The notes under the pieces were generated by a model, which made no database searches, was not told the origin of the DNA, and saw only the letters and a list, made by a program, of their open reading frames with translations. Below are positions 53,316-62,074 of a stretch of 64,000 bases of DNA, piece by piece. The number at the start of each line of letters is the position of its first letter. Within the stretch, counting starts at the first letter, position 1. Origin of the DNA: Halostagnicola kamekurae. GTDB taxonomy: Archaea > Halobacteriota > Halobacteria > Halobacteriales > Natrialbaceae. The DNA is taken from assembly GCF_900116205.1 (NCBI RefSeq), contig NZ_FOZS01000001.1:1116001-1180000 (forward strand). Reading direction: 5' to 3'. Both the position numbers and the translations under genes were made by a program.

Positions 53316-54470
53316 TCACTGCGGAAACTGTTGTTCCAACTGCTCGCTCTCTGCCATGTCGAACACCATCGCAAACAGCAACAGCGAAACGCCGAGACAG
53401 CAGACGAGCGCGCTCGTGATACCGCTCGCGAGTACCGGGCCGTTCTGTCCGACGGCATCGACGACCGTCAGGCACGCGGCGACGACGCCGAGTGCGGTCG
53501 TCCCCGCACCGAAGAGGTAGAACAGCGCCAACGGGTGGAAATCGGTCACGAGATGCTTCGTCTTCAACCGCCAGAGGAAGTCCCGAAGCAGCATCAACGA
53601 CACGTTCGGAATGTACGTCGAGTACTCGATGCTCGACTCCTCGTCGCCGTAGACCGCCGGCATTCCGACGTCCGCGACCCGCATCTCGTCGACGTTGAGT
53701 TTGACTAGCAGGTCGTTACAGTAGCCGTAGTACTCGTAGAGCGAGGGGACGTCGACGGCCTCGAGTGCCTCGTGAGAGATCGCGGTGTAGCCGTTCTGTG
53801 GGTCCATCGTCTTCCAGTACCCCGAGGCGACCTTCGTCAGGAACGTCAACATCGAGTTCCCGACGAACCGGAACCGCGGCATCGCCGCGCGGTACTCTCG
53901 GTCGAGCAACCGGTTCCCCTTCGCGTAATCGGCGCGTCCCTCGACGATCGGATCGAGCAGTCGCGGGAGCTGCGAGAGGTCCATCTGCCCGTCGGCGTCG
54001 ATCGTCGCCGTCACGGTCACGCCCTCCTCGAGCGCGGCGAGGTAGCCGGTTTTGATCGCGCCGCCGGCTCCCATGTTCTCTCGGTGCTGAATCGGGAGGA
54101 CCCGCCCGATCGAATCGTGGAGGGTCGCCCGGGTGGTAAGCGGCTCCGGCCCGCCGTCGGCTCGGGGTTGATCGTCCTCGGTGCCGGGCTGATTGGCCGC
54201 GGCGCGGGAGTGGTCGTCCGCGGCGTGGGGCTGATCGTCCCCTCCGCGAGAGTGATCGCCGTCGACGACTGTCGACGAGATCGCTCCGGTCTGCGCTCCG
54301 GACTCCGCTCGAGCGGCCGCGAGGATCTCCTCCCACGTCCCGTCGGTCGACTGGTCGTCGATCGCGTAGATCCGATCGACGTACTCGGGGATCTCCCGGA
54401 TGACGTCGCCGACGAACCCCTCCTCGTTGTACGCGGGGAGGACGACGCCGACGGTGGCTTCGCGGTACAT
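53316..54470 (-). CDS. GT2 glycosyltransferase with two C-terminal membrane helices
   Basis: This 384-residue enzyme starts TVGVVLPAYNEEGFVGDVIR and has the AIDDQSTDGTWEEIL segment and the metal-binding DADGQMD (about 158-164), typical of GT-A fold, dolichyl-phosphate-sugar-synthase-like enzymes. The end has two hydrophobic helices (FYLFGAGTTALGVVAA; LVCCLGVSLLLFAMVF). An unusual insertion of about 60 low-complexity residues (roughly 55-118) sits within the catalytic domain. It probably transfers a sugar to a lipid carrier. It follows the lipoprotein gene at 54532 by 61 nt on the same strand. Confidence 0.83.
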   Translation of the reverse strand: MYREATVGVVLPAYNEEGFVGDVIREIPEYVDRIYAIDDQSTDGTWEEILAAARAESGAQTGAISSTVVDGDHSRGGDDQPHAADDHSRAAANQPGTEDDQPRADGGPEPLTTRATLHDSIGRVLPIQHRENMGAGGAIKTGYLAALEEGVTVTATIDADGQMDLSQLPRLLDPIVEGRADYAKGNRLLDREYRAAMPRFRFVGNSMLTFLTKVASGYWKTMDPQNGYTAISHEALEAVDVPSLYEYYGYCNDLLVKLNVDEMRVADVGMPAVYGDEESSIEYSTYIPNVSLMLLRDFLWRLKTKHLVTDFHPLALFYLFGAGTTALGVVAACLTVVDAVGQNGPVLASGITSALVCCLGVSLLLFAMVFDMAESEQLEQQFPQ

Positions 54471-54531
54471 CAGCGCTCACCGATCGCGCCGGTGCGAACG
54501 GTCCTCGAGCGAGCGATCGGAACCCAATTGG

Positions 54532-55800
54532 TCATGTCTCGAGCAGGTCACTCGCCGTCACGACTTCGACGTCCTGTTCGTCGATGTACGTCAGGAGATC
54601 CTCGAACTCGGTGGCGGCCATCCCGCCGTCGCCGATCTGTTCGAAGCGAAGGACCGCGAGCTGGCCGTACTCGGCAGCGTATCCGACGTACTCTCTGGTC
54701 ACGTCGCCTTCGTTGCCGGGGAAGACACCGATGTTATGCGGATCCGTCAGGGGGAGAGCGTTCGGACTCCCGCCGTACCTGAACGCCTGTTCGTGTTGCT
54801 CTCGAAGGATGTCCATCGTGTTCGGACCGAGGACGTTGCCCGGAGTCACGAAGTGGCGCGCGCCGTCTTCGAACCCGCGGCTCTCGAGGTAGGACTGGGT
54901 CTCTCCGATCATCTGGCGTTGTTCCTCGGCCGAGTAATCGGGCAGTCGGGACGATCCCGTTCCCGGACGTGCGACCATTTCCCACCCGCCCTCGGAGAGC
55001 TCCTGTAACGACGAGTAGGAGAGTCGACCGGAGTTGTTGACCGTATCCGGGATAACGGACTCGACCCCGACGAAGTCGTGCTCCTGCATCGGTTCGAACG
55101 CCTCCGAGCGATGGCTCTCGAGCGTCCCGTCGAACAGCAACATGACCTTGCCTTTCTCCGGACGCGAGACGGACCGGAGGTCGTCTATCTGACACTCGAG
55201 TGCGCCGTCCTCGCCGCCCCGGCGGCGCGCGGCGATGCGGATCTCGTGGACGGAGCTGAGATCGGTGTGTGAATCGACGCCGGTGGTCCCGAGGTCCACG
55301 CGAACCCACCGATTGCGCGGGCCGATGAGCGATCGCGTCAACGAGTGGACGCTGTTCGAACCGGGAGCCAACAAGTCCACCGTCAGGTGGAGTTGCTCGC
55401 GGCCGGTAAACTTCACCGCCAGCGAGAGGTTGCGGCCGCTGAGATCCATTCCACCGGTGATCGTTCGCTCGATACCCGCGTACTCTGTAGACTCGTCCGC
55501 GGTGAGTTTCGCAGACTGCGAGCCCGCGTACGAGTCGTCCGAGGCGGCCTCGAGTCCGTTGTTCTCGAGCATGGGCTCCCACTGCTCGAGGTCCTCGAAG
55601 GTCGCGATCGATTCCCCGGGTAATTGCTCGTCGTCGTCGCCGTTCCCACCATCGTCGTCTTCGTCACCGTTCCCACCCGTCTCAGAGTCGTCCGTCTGGA
55701 ACGGAAGCGACTCGCGTACCTCTGAAACACACCCTGCAAGCCCTGCCGTCGCGCCGACAGCGGCCGCGGCTATGAACGATCGTCGATTGCGCTTCGTCAT
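54532..55800 (-). CDS. Deacetylase-fold Tat lipoprotein with degenerate active site
   Basis: This 422-residue protein has a Tat/lipobox signal (RRSFIAAAAVGATAGLAGC), an acidic Gly/Asp linker, a jelly-roll carbohydrate-binding-like domain (about 70-205; ATFEDLEQWEPMLENNG) and a NodB-type domain (about 215-422). It aligns with the lipoprotein at 50105 (GWEMVARPGTG against GWEIMAHTTGH), but motif 1 reads LLFDGTLES (second Asp lost) and motif 2 has lost both His. It is thus probably a glycan-binding pseudoenzyme. The start is the ATG at 55800 just before the KRNRRSF signal. It is divergent from beta-helix copy 2. Confidence 0.8.
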   Translation of the reverse strand: MTKRNRRSFIAAAAVGATAGLAGCVSEVRESLPFQTDDSETGGNGDEDDDGGNGDDDEQLPGESIATFEDLEQWEPMLENNGLEAASDDSYAGSQSAKLTADESTEYAGIERTITGGMDLSGRNLSLAVKFTGREQLHLTVDLLAPGSNSVHSLTRSLIGPRNRWVRVDLGTTGVDSHTDLSSVHEIRIAARRRGGEDGALECQIDDLRSVSRPEKGKVMLLFDGTLESHRSEAFEPMQEHDFVGVESVIPDTVNNSGRLSYSSLQELSEGGWEMVARPGTGSSRLPDYSAEEQRQMIGETQSYLESRGFEDGARHFVTPGNVLGPNTMDILREQHEQAFRYGGSPNALPLTDPHNIGVFPGNEGDVTREYVGYAAEYGQLAVLRFEQIGDGGMAATEFEDLLTYIDEQDVEVVTASDLLET

Positions 55801-56019
55801 CGACTGGGACAACGAGTCGTCTGACCTTTCTTATCCGTGTGTTAAGCGCCAGCGCGCTCCGGCCCGTTCTCCGGTCGGAACGCGACGGAGACGCGATTAT
55901 CACGATGATAACCGGGAGAATTCATCAGCGAAGCTATCGGATCGAACGATTGTTTGTTTCCCGTGAAACAGTTGCTCTCTGTTCATTCAGTGCGCCAATA
56001 ATTTCACAGAAAGTTACCA

Positions 56020-56035
56020 CTCATATATGTATAAC
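56020..56035 (+). promoter_or_regulatory. TATA box of the second beta-helix gene
   Basis: CATATATGTATAACC at about 56020-56034 lies roughly 30-35 nt before the ATG at 56061, a near-ideal spacing for a leaderless haloarchaeal transcript. A palindrome GTTTCCCGTGAAAC lies further upstream near 55956-55969. Confidence 0.55.
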
Positions 56036-56060
56036 CCCCCTCTCGTAACGCTCCGATGCG

Positions 56061-57554
56061 ATGCGAGGAAACTCACGATTTCGTTCGATAGACCGTCGAT
56101 CGTACCTGAAAGGTTGTCTCGTCGGCGTCGGATCGACACTCGCGTTCGGCGGTGTCGCTTCGGCCGACCATCTCGAGAGGGAGTACAGCAACGTCGTCGA
56201 CATCGTCGACGCCGGCGCGGATCCGACCGGCGAAACGCCGATCACACCCGTCTTGCGCGAGGTGGTCGACGACGATACGCTGATACAGTTCCCGGAAGGG
56301 CGGTACGCGATGGACGAACAGCTCCGATTGACTGACTTCGACAACGTGGGGTTCGTCGGCCACGACGCGACGCTCGTCCCAGCGAACTATTACCAGTTCG
56401 ACGGCCCGCAGTATCGACTGTTCCGACTGGGGACCCGGACAGCGCCCGGGCGAGATCTGCGGTTCGAAGGATTCGAAATCGACCAGACGGCAGCGAATAC
56501 CGGAATCCGCGTCATCAACGCCGAAGTCGAGGACGGACTGCTCGTCCGGGACGTCGTCGTCAACGGTATCCACGACGCGGGAACGTGGGGGCCGGGACTT
56601 TTCAATATCGTCGACCCCGACGGGGAGGGACACGTCGACTGCTTCAAGGCGCCCGACGGCGGCGTCCACGTGGACTCGACGCCGAACGAAGGCAATATGT
56701 GGAAGGGGCCGACCGGAATCCACGTCAACGAATACCACGATGGAACGCTTATCTTCGAAAACTGCGAACTCGGTGGCTTCCCGGGCAACGGGCTTTACGG
56801 GTTCACCGAGAACGGACAGATCGGTATCGACGGCGGCCACTTCGAAAACAGCGGTACCGCGTCGATTCGCCTCAGCGGCTCGCGCGGCGCTATCAGAAAC
56901 GCGTCGATCACCGTTGACGACAACCCCGACGACGCGTCGGGCCAGCACGCGATTCGAATCGACGACGGAGAGACGTTCCACATCGAGAACGTCACCATCG
57001 ACGCTCCGGAACCGAACGGCGAGGCGATTCGGGTCATGAGCGATGTCGAAGACGTTACGATCGAAGACACAGACGTCAGCGTCGGCGAAGGCGGAAGTTC
57101 GGCCATTCGACTCGATTCGGGGTCGGGGACTGCGACCTTCTCGGACGTCGACGTCGACATCGACGGCAGCGCCTACGCGTTCAGAATACTCGGGGACGAT
57201 CCCGGAGCCGTCACGCTCAAGGACGTCTCGGTCACGGGCGATGCCAGCGGGATCCCGATTCGTCACGCGATCCTCTGTGAGCGCGATGACGTGACCTTCC
57301 AGGGACTCACGCTCGAGCAAACAGGAAGCGACGAACGGGGAGGACTCTATCTCAGTGGGGACGACTACCGCATCGCAGACAGTAACCTCGAGACTGCGAA
57401 CACGGCGATCGCCATTACCGGTGCGAGCGACGTCACGATCGAGGATACGGTCGCCCGGTCGTCAGAGAGCAACTCCGTGCACATATACGCCGACTCGGGA
57501 TCCGTCTCGCTTGAAGACAACTCCTTCCCGGATGGCGTTCGAGACGATCGGTGA
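56061..57554 (+). CDS. Tat-exported right-handed beta-helix protein (copy 2)
   Basis: This 497-residue protein has a Tat signal (DRRSYLKGCLVGVGSTLAFG) and a parallel beta-helix closely related to the protein at 48409-50043: both share VDAGADPTG, EG-Y-MDEQ, GH-AT, GPQ-RLFRLGT, LRFEGF-IDQTA, GTWGP and GN-WKGP in the same order. Later rungs carry many D/N-x-T/S strands and differ more. It should be an extracellular polysaccharide-modifying or -binding protein. The ATG at 56061 matches a TATA box about 30 nt upstream; an earlier ATG at 56056 is out of frame. Confidence 0.8.
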   Translation: MRGNSRFRSIDRRSYLKGCLVGVGSTLAFGGVASADHLEREYSNVVDIVDAGADPTGETPITPVLREVVDDDTLIQFPEGRYAMDEQLRLTDFDNVGFVGHDATLVPANYYQFDGPQYRLFRLGTRTAPGRDLRFEGFEIDQTAANTGIRVINAEVEDGLLVRDVVVNGIHDAGTWGPGLFNIVDPDGEGHVDCFKAPDGGVHVDSTPNEGNMWKGPTGIHVNEYHDGTLIFENCELGGFPGNGLYGFTENGQIGIDGGHFENSGTASIRLSGSRGAIRNASITVDDNPDDASGQHAIRIDDGETFHIENVTIDAPEPNGEAIRVMSDVEDVTIEDTDVSVGEGGSSAIRLDSGSGTATFSDVDVDIDGSAYAFRILGDDPGAVTLKDVSVTGDASGIPIRHAILCERDDVTFQGLTLEQTGSDERGGLYLSGDDYRIADSNLETANTAIAITGASDVTIEDTVARSSESNSVHIYADSGSVSLEDNSFPDGVRDDR

Positions 57555-57713
57555 GGTCTGTCACCGGCCTGTACGGTTGCTGACCGCGTCTTGGACCTGA
57601 CCACGTCGAGGGGGGAGACGATCGACGAAGCGCTCGCGGGGGCGACGAAGCCGGCATCGAGCGGCGCTTAGCGGTGCCATAATAAACCCGCCCCGCCCGA
57701 AATCGATACCGGA

Positions 57714-58703
57714 ATGACACGCGTCAGCGTCATTATTCCGACGTACAATCGAGCCGAAACGCTTCCCCGTGCGATCGATAGCGCGCTCGAGCAGACGGTC
57801 GAGGATCTCGAGGTCGTCGTCGTCGACGACGGCTCGACCGACGATACGAGCGCCGTGCTCGCGGCGTACGACGACCCGCGAGTTCGGCCGGTCGTTCACG
57901 CGACGAATCAGGGTGCCAACGCGGCCCGAAACACCGGTATCGACCACGCGAACGGCGAGTACGTCGCCTTTCTCGACTCGGACGATACGTGGCTCCCGGC
58001 GAAACTCGAGCGACAGCTGGGGGCGCTCGAGGGCCGCTCGAGCGAGTGGGTCGGCGTCTACTGCGATTCGCGGTTCGAGCTCTCCGGGACGGACGGGCGA
58101 CTGCGAACGACCGCGGCGAGCGTGCTCGCCACCCGCGACGAGACGCCGACGCTGGAGGGAGACGACGAACTGATCGGCGAAATCCTCGCCGATAACGTCC
58201 AGCCGGGTGCGGGGTCGACGCTGCTCGTTCGGACCACCGTCGCGGACGAAGTCGGCGGCTTCTCCGAAGAACTCGATCGATTCCAGGATCCGGAGTTTTG
58301 CATCAGCGTCCTCAAGCAGGGCAAACTCGCCTACGTCGACGAGCCGCTGGTCGTCCGCGAAGAGACCGGTCATCCGCCGGCTTCCGTCGTCCACGCGGCC
58401 AGCGATCAGTACCTCGAGATGCACGAGGAAACGGTCGACCGATACGAAGATCGGGGATTCGAGATCCGCGCGAGCCACGACCTCATCGTCGCGAAACGCT
58501 ACTTCGCGGACGGGAAGCCGCTTCGAGGGCTTTGGCATCTTCGCACGGCGTCGGCCTCGCCGCGCAACTACCCGGGGCTGTGCTGGGCCGCCGGAGCGGG
58601 CCTTCGGCGCAATCCGCTCCCGGTCGTCACGACGGTGCTCGGCGGACTCGTCCTCGCGGCGGTCGCCGGTCGGACGCTTCGCTCGCGACGACGTCTCGAG
58701 TGA
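57714..58703 (+). CDS. GT2 glycosyltransferase
   Basis: This 329-residue enzyme is a GT-A family 2 transferase: VSVIIPTYNRAETLPRAIDS, VVVDDGSTDDTSAVL, AARNTGIDHANGEYVAFLDS with the DSDD metal site and a QPGAGSTLLV acceptor loop. A single hydrophobic helix closes the protein (VVTTVLGGLVLAAVAG). It should transfer a sugar from a nucleotide donor to a growing surface glycan. It follows the beta-helix gene by 159 nt. Donor and acceptor unknown. Confidence 0.87.
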   Translation: MTRVSVIIPTYNRAETLPRAIDSALEQTVEDLEVVVVDDGSTDDTSAVLAAYDDPRVRPVVHATNQGANAARNTGIDHANGEYVAFLDSDDTWLPAKLERQLGALEGRSSEWVGVYCDSRFELSGTDGRLRTTAASVLATRDETPTLEGDDELIGEILADNVQPGAGSTLLVRTTVADEVGGFSEELDRFQDPEFCISVLKQGKLAYVDEPLVVREETGHPPASVVHAASDQYLEMHEETVDRYEDRGFEIRASHDLIVAKRYFADGKPLRGLWHLRTASASPRNYPGLCWAAGAGLRRNPLPVVTTVLGGLVLAAVAGRTLRSRRRLE

Positions 58704-59190
58704 GACGATAGTTCAGGATTTCGTACGGTCGGTCGACCGAGTTTATCCGTTGTTTCGTAGCCCTCTCGAGGAATGTTTGATTTTCCTGTGGTGCGTTAGA
58801 CCGCAGTTCTGGCAGTGCTTCGGTACTCTCGGCACGGTACGTGATCCTCACGGGAAGTCGATATCGAGAACCGACTCGTTCCCAATATTCCATGATGTTT
58901 TTACCCCGTTCCACAACAGCAATTTGATATTATAGTCTCGGTAGAATATTTCCCAGTCGGTATCCGGGGTGTTCGAGGTGTCTCCAGTCACAATCAGAGC
59001 GAACGAAGACCGACGATGGTCAAAATGGCTGTTTCAGACGTTTCAATGCTTAACTGAGCCATAATTATTGGTCGCTCTCCCGATGATCAACTAACGAGGT
59101 GCACGTTTACAGGTGCTCGCCGAACGTCGGATTGACAGCGACAGGTTCGATCGACCGCTGCCCGCTCGTTCACCACGGTTGTTATAGACG
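58704..59190. other. Intergenic, possible decayed gene
   Basis: No intact gene is seen. A minus-strand frame broken by stops reads NTPDTDWEIFYRDYNIKLLL and, after a stop, VPKHCQNCGLTHHRKIKHSS, which looks protein-like. It may be the remains of a gene, but I cannot name the family. The right part, near 59165, holds the promoter of the next gene. Confidence 0.3.
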
Positions 59191-60885
59191 ATGAACAAGG
59201 AACTCTTCGGCGTATTTGGCAGTATCGAGGCGTTCAATCGGTTCCGGTCGAACGACGAGTTCGACACAATACTCGAGGGAGAACGGATCACAGCCGGTAT
59301 CAGAGACTCCGGACTCGGAGCGCCGGGATGGAGCGCGACCCACGAAACCGACGACGGCATTTGTCTCGTCTGGGGGGAGGCGTACGTGCCCGGCGCGGAA
59401 ACCAACGCCGCGCGCTGGGTCCTCGAGCAGTACCCCAGCGCCGGGACCGACGCGCTCGCGTCCCTCAACGGCTCGTACCTCGTCGTCCTCGATATCGACA
59501 GCGCCGAGCAAGCGTTCGTCGCCACCGACATGGTTCGGTCCCGATCCTGTTTTTATACCGACGAGCCGGGTGTCCGCGTCTTCGGGACCGATTCGGGCGA
59601 GGTAGGTCGAACGCTACCTGCTCCTTCGCTCGACCCGAACGGCGTTCTCGATTTCCTCCATCTGGGTGTGACTCTCGGCGAGAAAACCTGGGTCGAGCAC
59701 CTCTCTCGACTGCCGATCGACAGCCGGCTCACCGCGGATTCGGTGGACGAACTCGACCGGTTCGTCTACCGCCCGCGCGAGTTCGACTACGTCGACGAAC
59801 TGGCCGACCGGCTCGAGCGGGCACTCGAGCGGCGGTCGATACTTCCGGGCGAAGGTGCGCTCCTGTTGTCTGCCGGGTACGATTCGCGCATCATCCTCTC
59901 GCAAGTGCCGTCGATCGAACGAAGTTACACGGTCGGGTATCCGGACGGGCAGGAAGTCGACGGCGCGAAACGGCTTGCAGACCAGTACGACGTCGAGCAT
60001 ACGGCGTTTCCGCCGGACGAACGATACCTCCGCGCCGACGAATCGAAGGTCCGCTACTCACAGGGGATCAAAGAGTCGTTGCACATCCACCACGCCGGAT
60101 ACACCGACGAAATAACCGCCGACACGGTCTATCACGGCCTCCTCTGTGACACGTTCTTCCGAGGCCACTTTACCGAACAGGCGGGTATCGATGTGTTCGG
60201 CAAGCGGATCAATTTCGATCGGCTCGATCCGGACCCGGACCCGGTCGAGGTATTGCTCTCTCGATACGGGTACGTTCCCGAGACGAGTTTCGAACTCGCG
60301 GACCGAATGCCGTTCGAACACGACGTCGAGGCGTATCTCGAGAACGCGATCGAGGACGCGGTCGACGCGGTCGCGGATCGGGCGGACCAGCCCCAGAACG
60401 AACTCACCGCGTGTGGCATCGCGAACCAGCCATCAATCCCGTTCCACAACCACCTCTCGGACAACTTCTTCACCGCGTTTCTCGCGACGGACGCTGAATT
60501 GGTCGAGTGGCACCTTCAGACACCGCCAGAACACCGTACGACGGAGACGTTCCTCCGTGCGTGCGAACAAATAGACGAGGATGTCCTGCGTCATCGACCG
60601 CCGGATCGACCGTACGATTCTCCCCTCCTCAACGAGACAGAGCGGTTCATCCGGCGAAAGACGCCGTTCCTATCCTCGTTCGATCCGCCCTGGCCAAACC
60701 GCGAAACCCTCTTCGACCAGTACTATGCCGACCAGCAGTTGCTTCCCGACCTCGAGTGCGCCCACACCCTCCAACCGCGACATAAACTCCGGCTGAACGA
60801 TGTGCAGGGGTGGCTCCGAAGCTGGTCGGACAGCGACGGATCGCTGCTGTCGTGGTTCGGGGCCGGGAACCCATCTTTCGTCTAA
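59191..60885 (+). CDS. Asparagine-synthase-like protein without the N-terminal Cys
   Basis: This 564-residue protein has an N-terminal glutaminase-like fold (FGVFGSIEAF, then LNGSYLVVLDIDSAEQAFVA) and a C-terminal ATP-pyrophosphatase domain with the PP-loop ALLLSAGYDSRIILSQ (SGGxDS-like, with Ala for Gly) and a GYPDGQEVDGAKRLADQYDV segment. The start MNKELFG has no Cys at position 2, which true AsnB uses to release ammonia from glutamine. Such homologues in polysaccharide clusters of bacteria amidate uronic acids. A glycan-amidating role is therefore plausible here, with ammonia or a different donor. Confidence 0.78.
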   Translation: MNKELFGVFGSIEAFNRFRSNDEFDTILEGERITAGIRDSGLGAPGWSATHETDDGICLVWGEAYVPGAETNAARWVLEQYPSAGTDALASLNGSYLVVLDIDSAEQAFVATDMVRSRSCFYTDEPGVRVFGTDSGEVGRTLPAPSLDPNGVLDFLHLGVTLGEKTWVEHLSRLPIDSRLTADSVDELDRFVYRPREFDYVDELADRLERALERRSILPGEGALLLSAGYDSRIILSQVPSIERSYTVGYPDGQEVDGAKRLADQYDVEHTAFPPDERYLRADESKVRYSQGIKESLHIHHAGYTDEITADTVYHGLLCDTFFRGHFTEQAGIDVFGKRINFDRLDPDPDPVEVLLSRYGYVPETSFELADRMPFEHDVEAYLENAIEDAVDAVADRADQPQNELTACGIANQPSIPFHNHLSDNFFTAFLATDAELVEWHLQTPPEHRTTETFLRACEQIDEDVLRHRPPDRPYDSPLLNETERFIRRKTPFLSSFDPPWPNRETLFDQYYADQQLLPDLECAHTLQPRHKLRLNDVQGWLRSWSDSDGSLLSWFGAGNPSFV

Positions 60886-61054
60886 GCGTTCCATTTCGAC
60901 AACGGTTTTTGCCACTCCTATATACTCACGCAAGATCACAACTCCATCCCGCGGTCGGAAACGAAACTGCAACGGTTACTCAATCGACTATTTTTCGGAC
61001 GCGAGGTGCTGAAGCGTGGGAATATTTATACATCGGGGCGAATTACCAGAAACT

Positions 61055-61441
61055 ATGCGTCTGACGAGTGAAAAGGAACTGAAATATTCCGAGCCCGGGG
61101 ATCGGTTCACTGACACACCCGCATCGGAGTTTCTCCCCGCGTCAGATCCCACTCTCTGTGCGATACTCGAGGAAATGGAAACGCCAGCTACCGTGGACGA
61201 AATCACCGATCAGCTCATACAGCCGGCGAACCCGCCGATCGAAACCTGGGCCGACGTCCACGAACGGCTCTACGAAGAGCGACTACCCGACCTCGAGGCG
61301 TCGGGCGAGATCGCGTTCGATCGGGATCGGGGGACGGTGACCGTCCTCGAACCCGATGCTGATGGGCACACGATAGCCACTCGAGTGCTCGTTGGCGCCG
61401 TTTCGATTCTGGTAGTGATCGTTCTCTTCTTAGTTATCTAG
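61055..61441 (+). CDS. Winged-helix-like protein with C-terminal membrane helix
   Basis: This 128-residue protein has a helical domain (CAILEEMETPATVDEITDQL, then DVHERLYEERLPDLEASGEI) that looks like a winged helix with a final strand (DRDRGTVTVLEPDADG), followed by one hydrophobic helix (VLVGAVSILVVIVLFLVI). The start at 61055 is supported by a TATA-like AATATTTATAC at about 61021-61031, some 30 nt upstream; a GTG at 61016 would be ahead of it. It is convergent with the DUF7344 protein. It may be a membrane-tethered regulator. Confidence 0.68.
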   Translation: MRLTSEKELKYSEPGDRFTDTPASEFLPASDPTLCAILEEMETPATVDEITDQLIQPANPPIETWADVHERLYEERLPDLEASGEIAFDRDRGTVTVLEPDADGHTIATRVLVGAVSILVVIVLFLVI

Positions 61442-61462
61442 AGCGAGTCGACGGGAACTTCG

Positions 61463-62074
61463 TTACTCGAAGATTCGTCGCACGGTCAACAGCGTGAACG
61501 TCAGTAGTATGAGCGCGCTGAGCCCAATCCCAGAGATTATCGAGACGACCGGCAACTCGAACACTGCTCCCAGTAGTAACACGTAACAGAGCACTGTCGC
61601 GCCGAGGTACGAATCGTCCCAGTTCGATTCCGCTTCTTCCTCGTCGCTCTGTTCGTCCGTGGTCGGATCTACCTGCAGGTAGCGATCGACGGTGTCTGCT
61701 AGCGGTTTGCGCTCGACGATTCCGCGGTTCTGTTGATAGTCGATTATTCCCGCCTTATCGAGTTTCGAGAGGTGGGACTGGTACAGCGGGATGTAGACGC
61801 GCTGGCGCTGGGTCGACGTCAGCTCTTCGACGGTGGTCTCGTGTTCCCACGCCGCGACCTGCTCTGCAACGTCTCGCATACGTACGGGCCCCTCAGTTTG
61901 GCGCAGATACTCGAGTACGAGACGTCTGCGTTCGTTTTGCAGTAGATGGAATATTTCGTCCTTCGGGAACGACTCGTCGGCGCTCGTGACGGTATCGGTC
62001 TCCGCCTGAGCGTCACCCTCGATGTCTTCGTCCCGTTCCCCCTGTTCTTCCGAACTGATATATGTCGACTTCAT
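61463..62074 (-). CDS. DUF7344-type winged-helix protein with two membrane helices
   Basis: This 203-residue protein has a 40-residue acidic front, then the winged-helix DUF7344 block (IFHLLQNERRRLVLEYLRQT, YIPLYQSHLSKLDKAGIIDY), and a C-terminal pair of hydrophobic helices (LGATVLCYVLLLGAVFEL, ISGIGLSALILLTFTLL). In haloarchaea such proteins are found near surface-glycan and cell-envelope genes and are probably membrane-tethered transcription regulators. Its stop faces the stop of the gene at 61055. Confidence 0.8.
   Translation of the reverse strand: MKSTYISSEEQGERDEDIEGDAQAETDTVTSADESFPKDEIFHLLQNERRRLVLEYLRQTEGPVRMRDVAEQVAAWEHETTVEELTSTQRQRVYIPLYQSHLSKLDKAGIIDYQQNRGIVERKPLADTVDRYLQVDPTTDEQSDEEEAESNWDDSYLGATVLCYVLLLGAVFELPVVSIISGIGLSALILLTFTLLTVRRIFE

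Noticed and set aside
58780-58835. CQNCG-type Cys pair on the minus strand resembling a transposase zinc ribbon
   Set aside because: The second Cys pair and the rest of a TnpB protein are not present, and stops interrupt the frame; kept only as a possible decayed gene.
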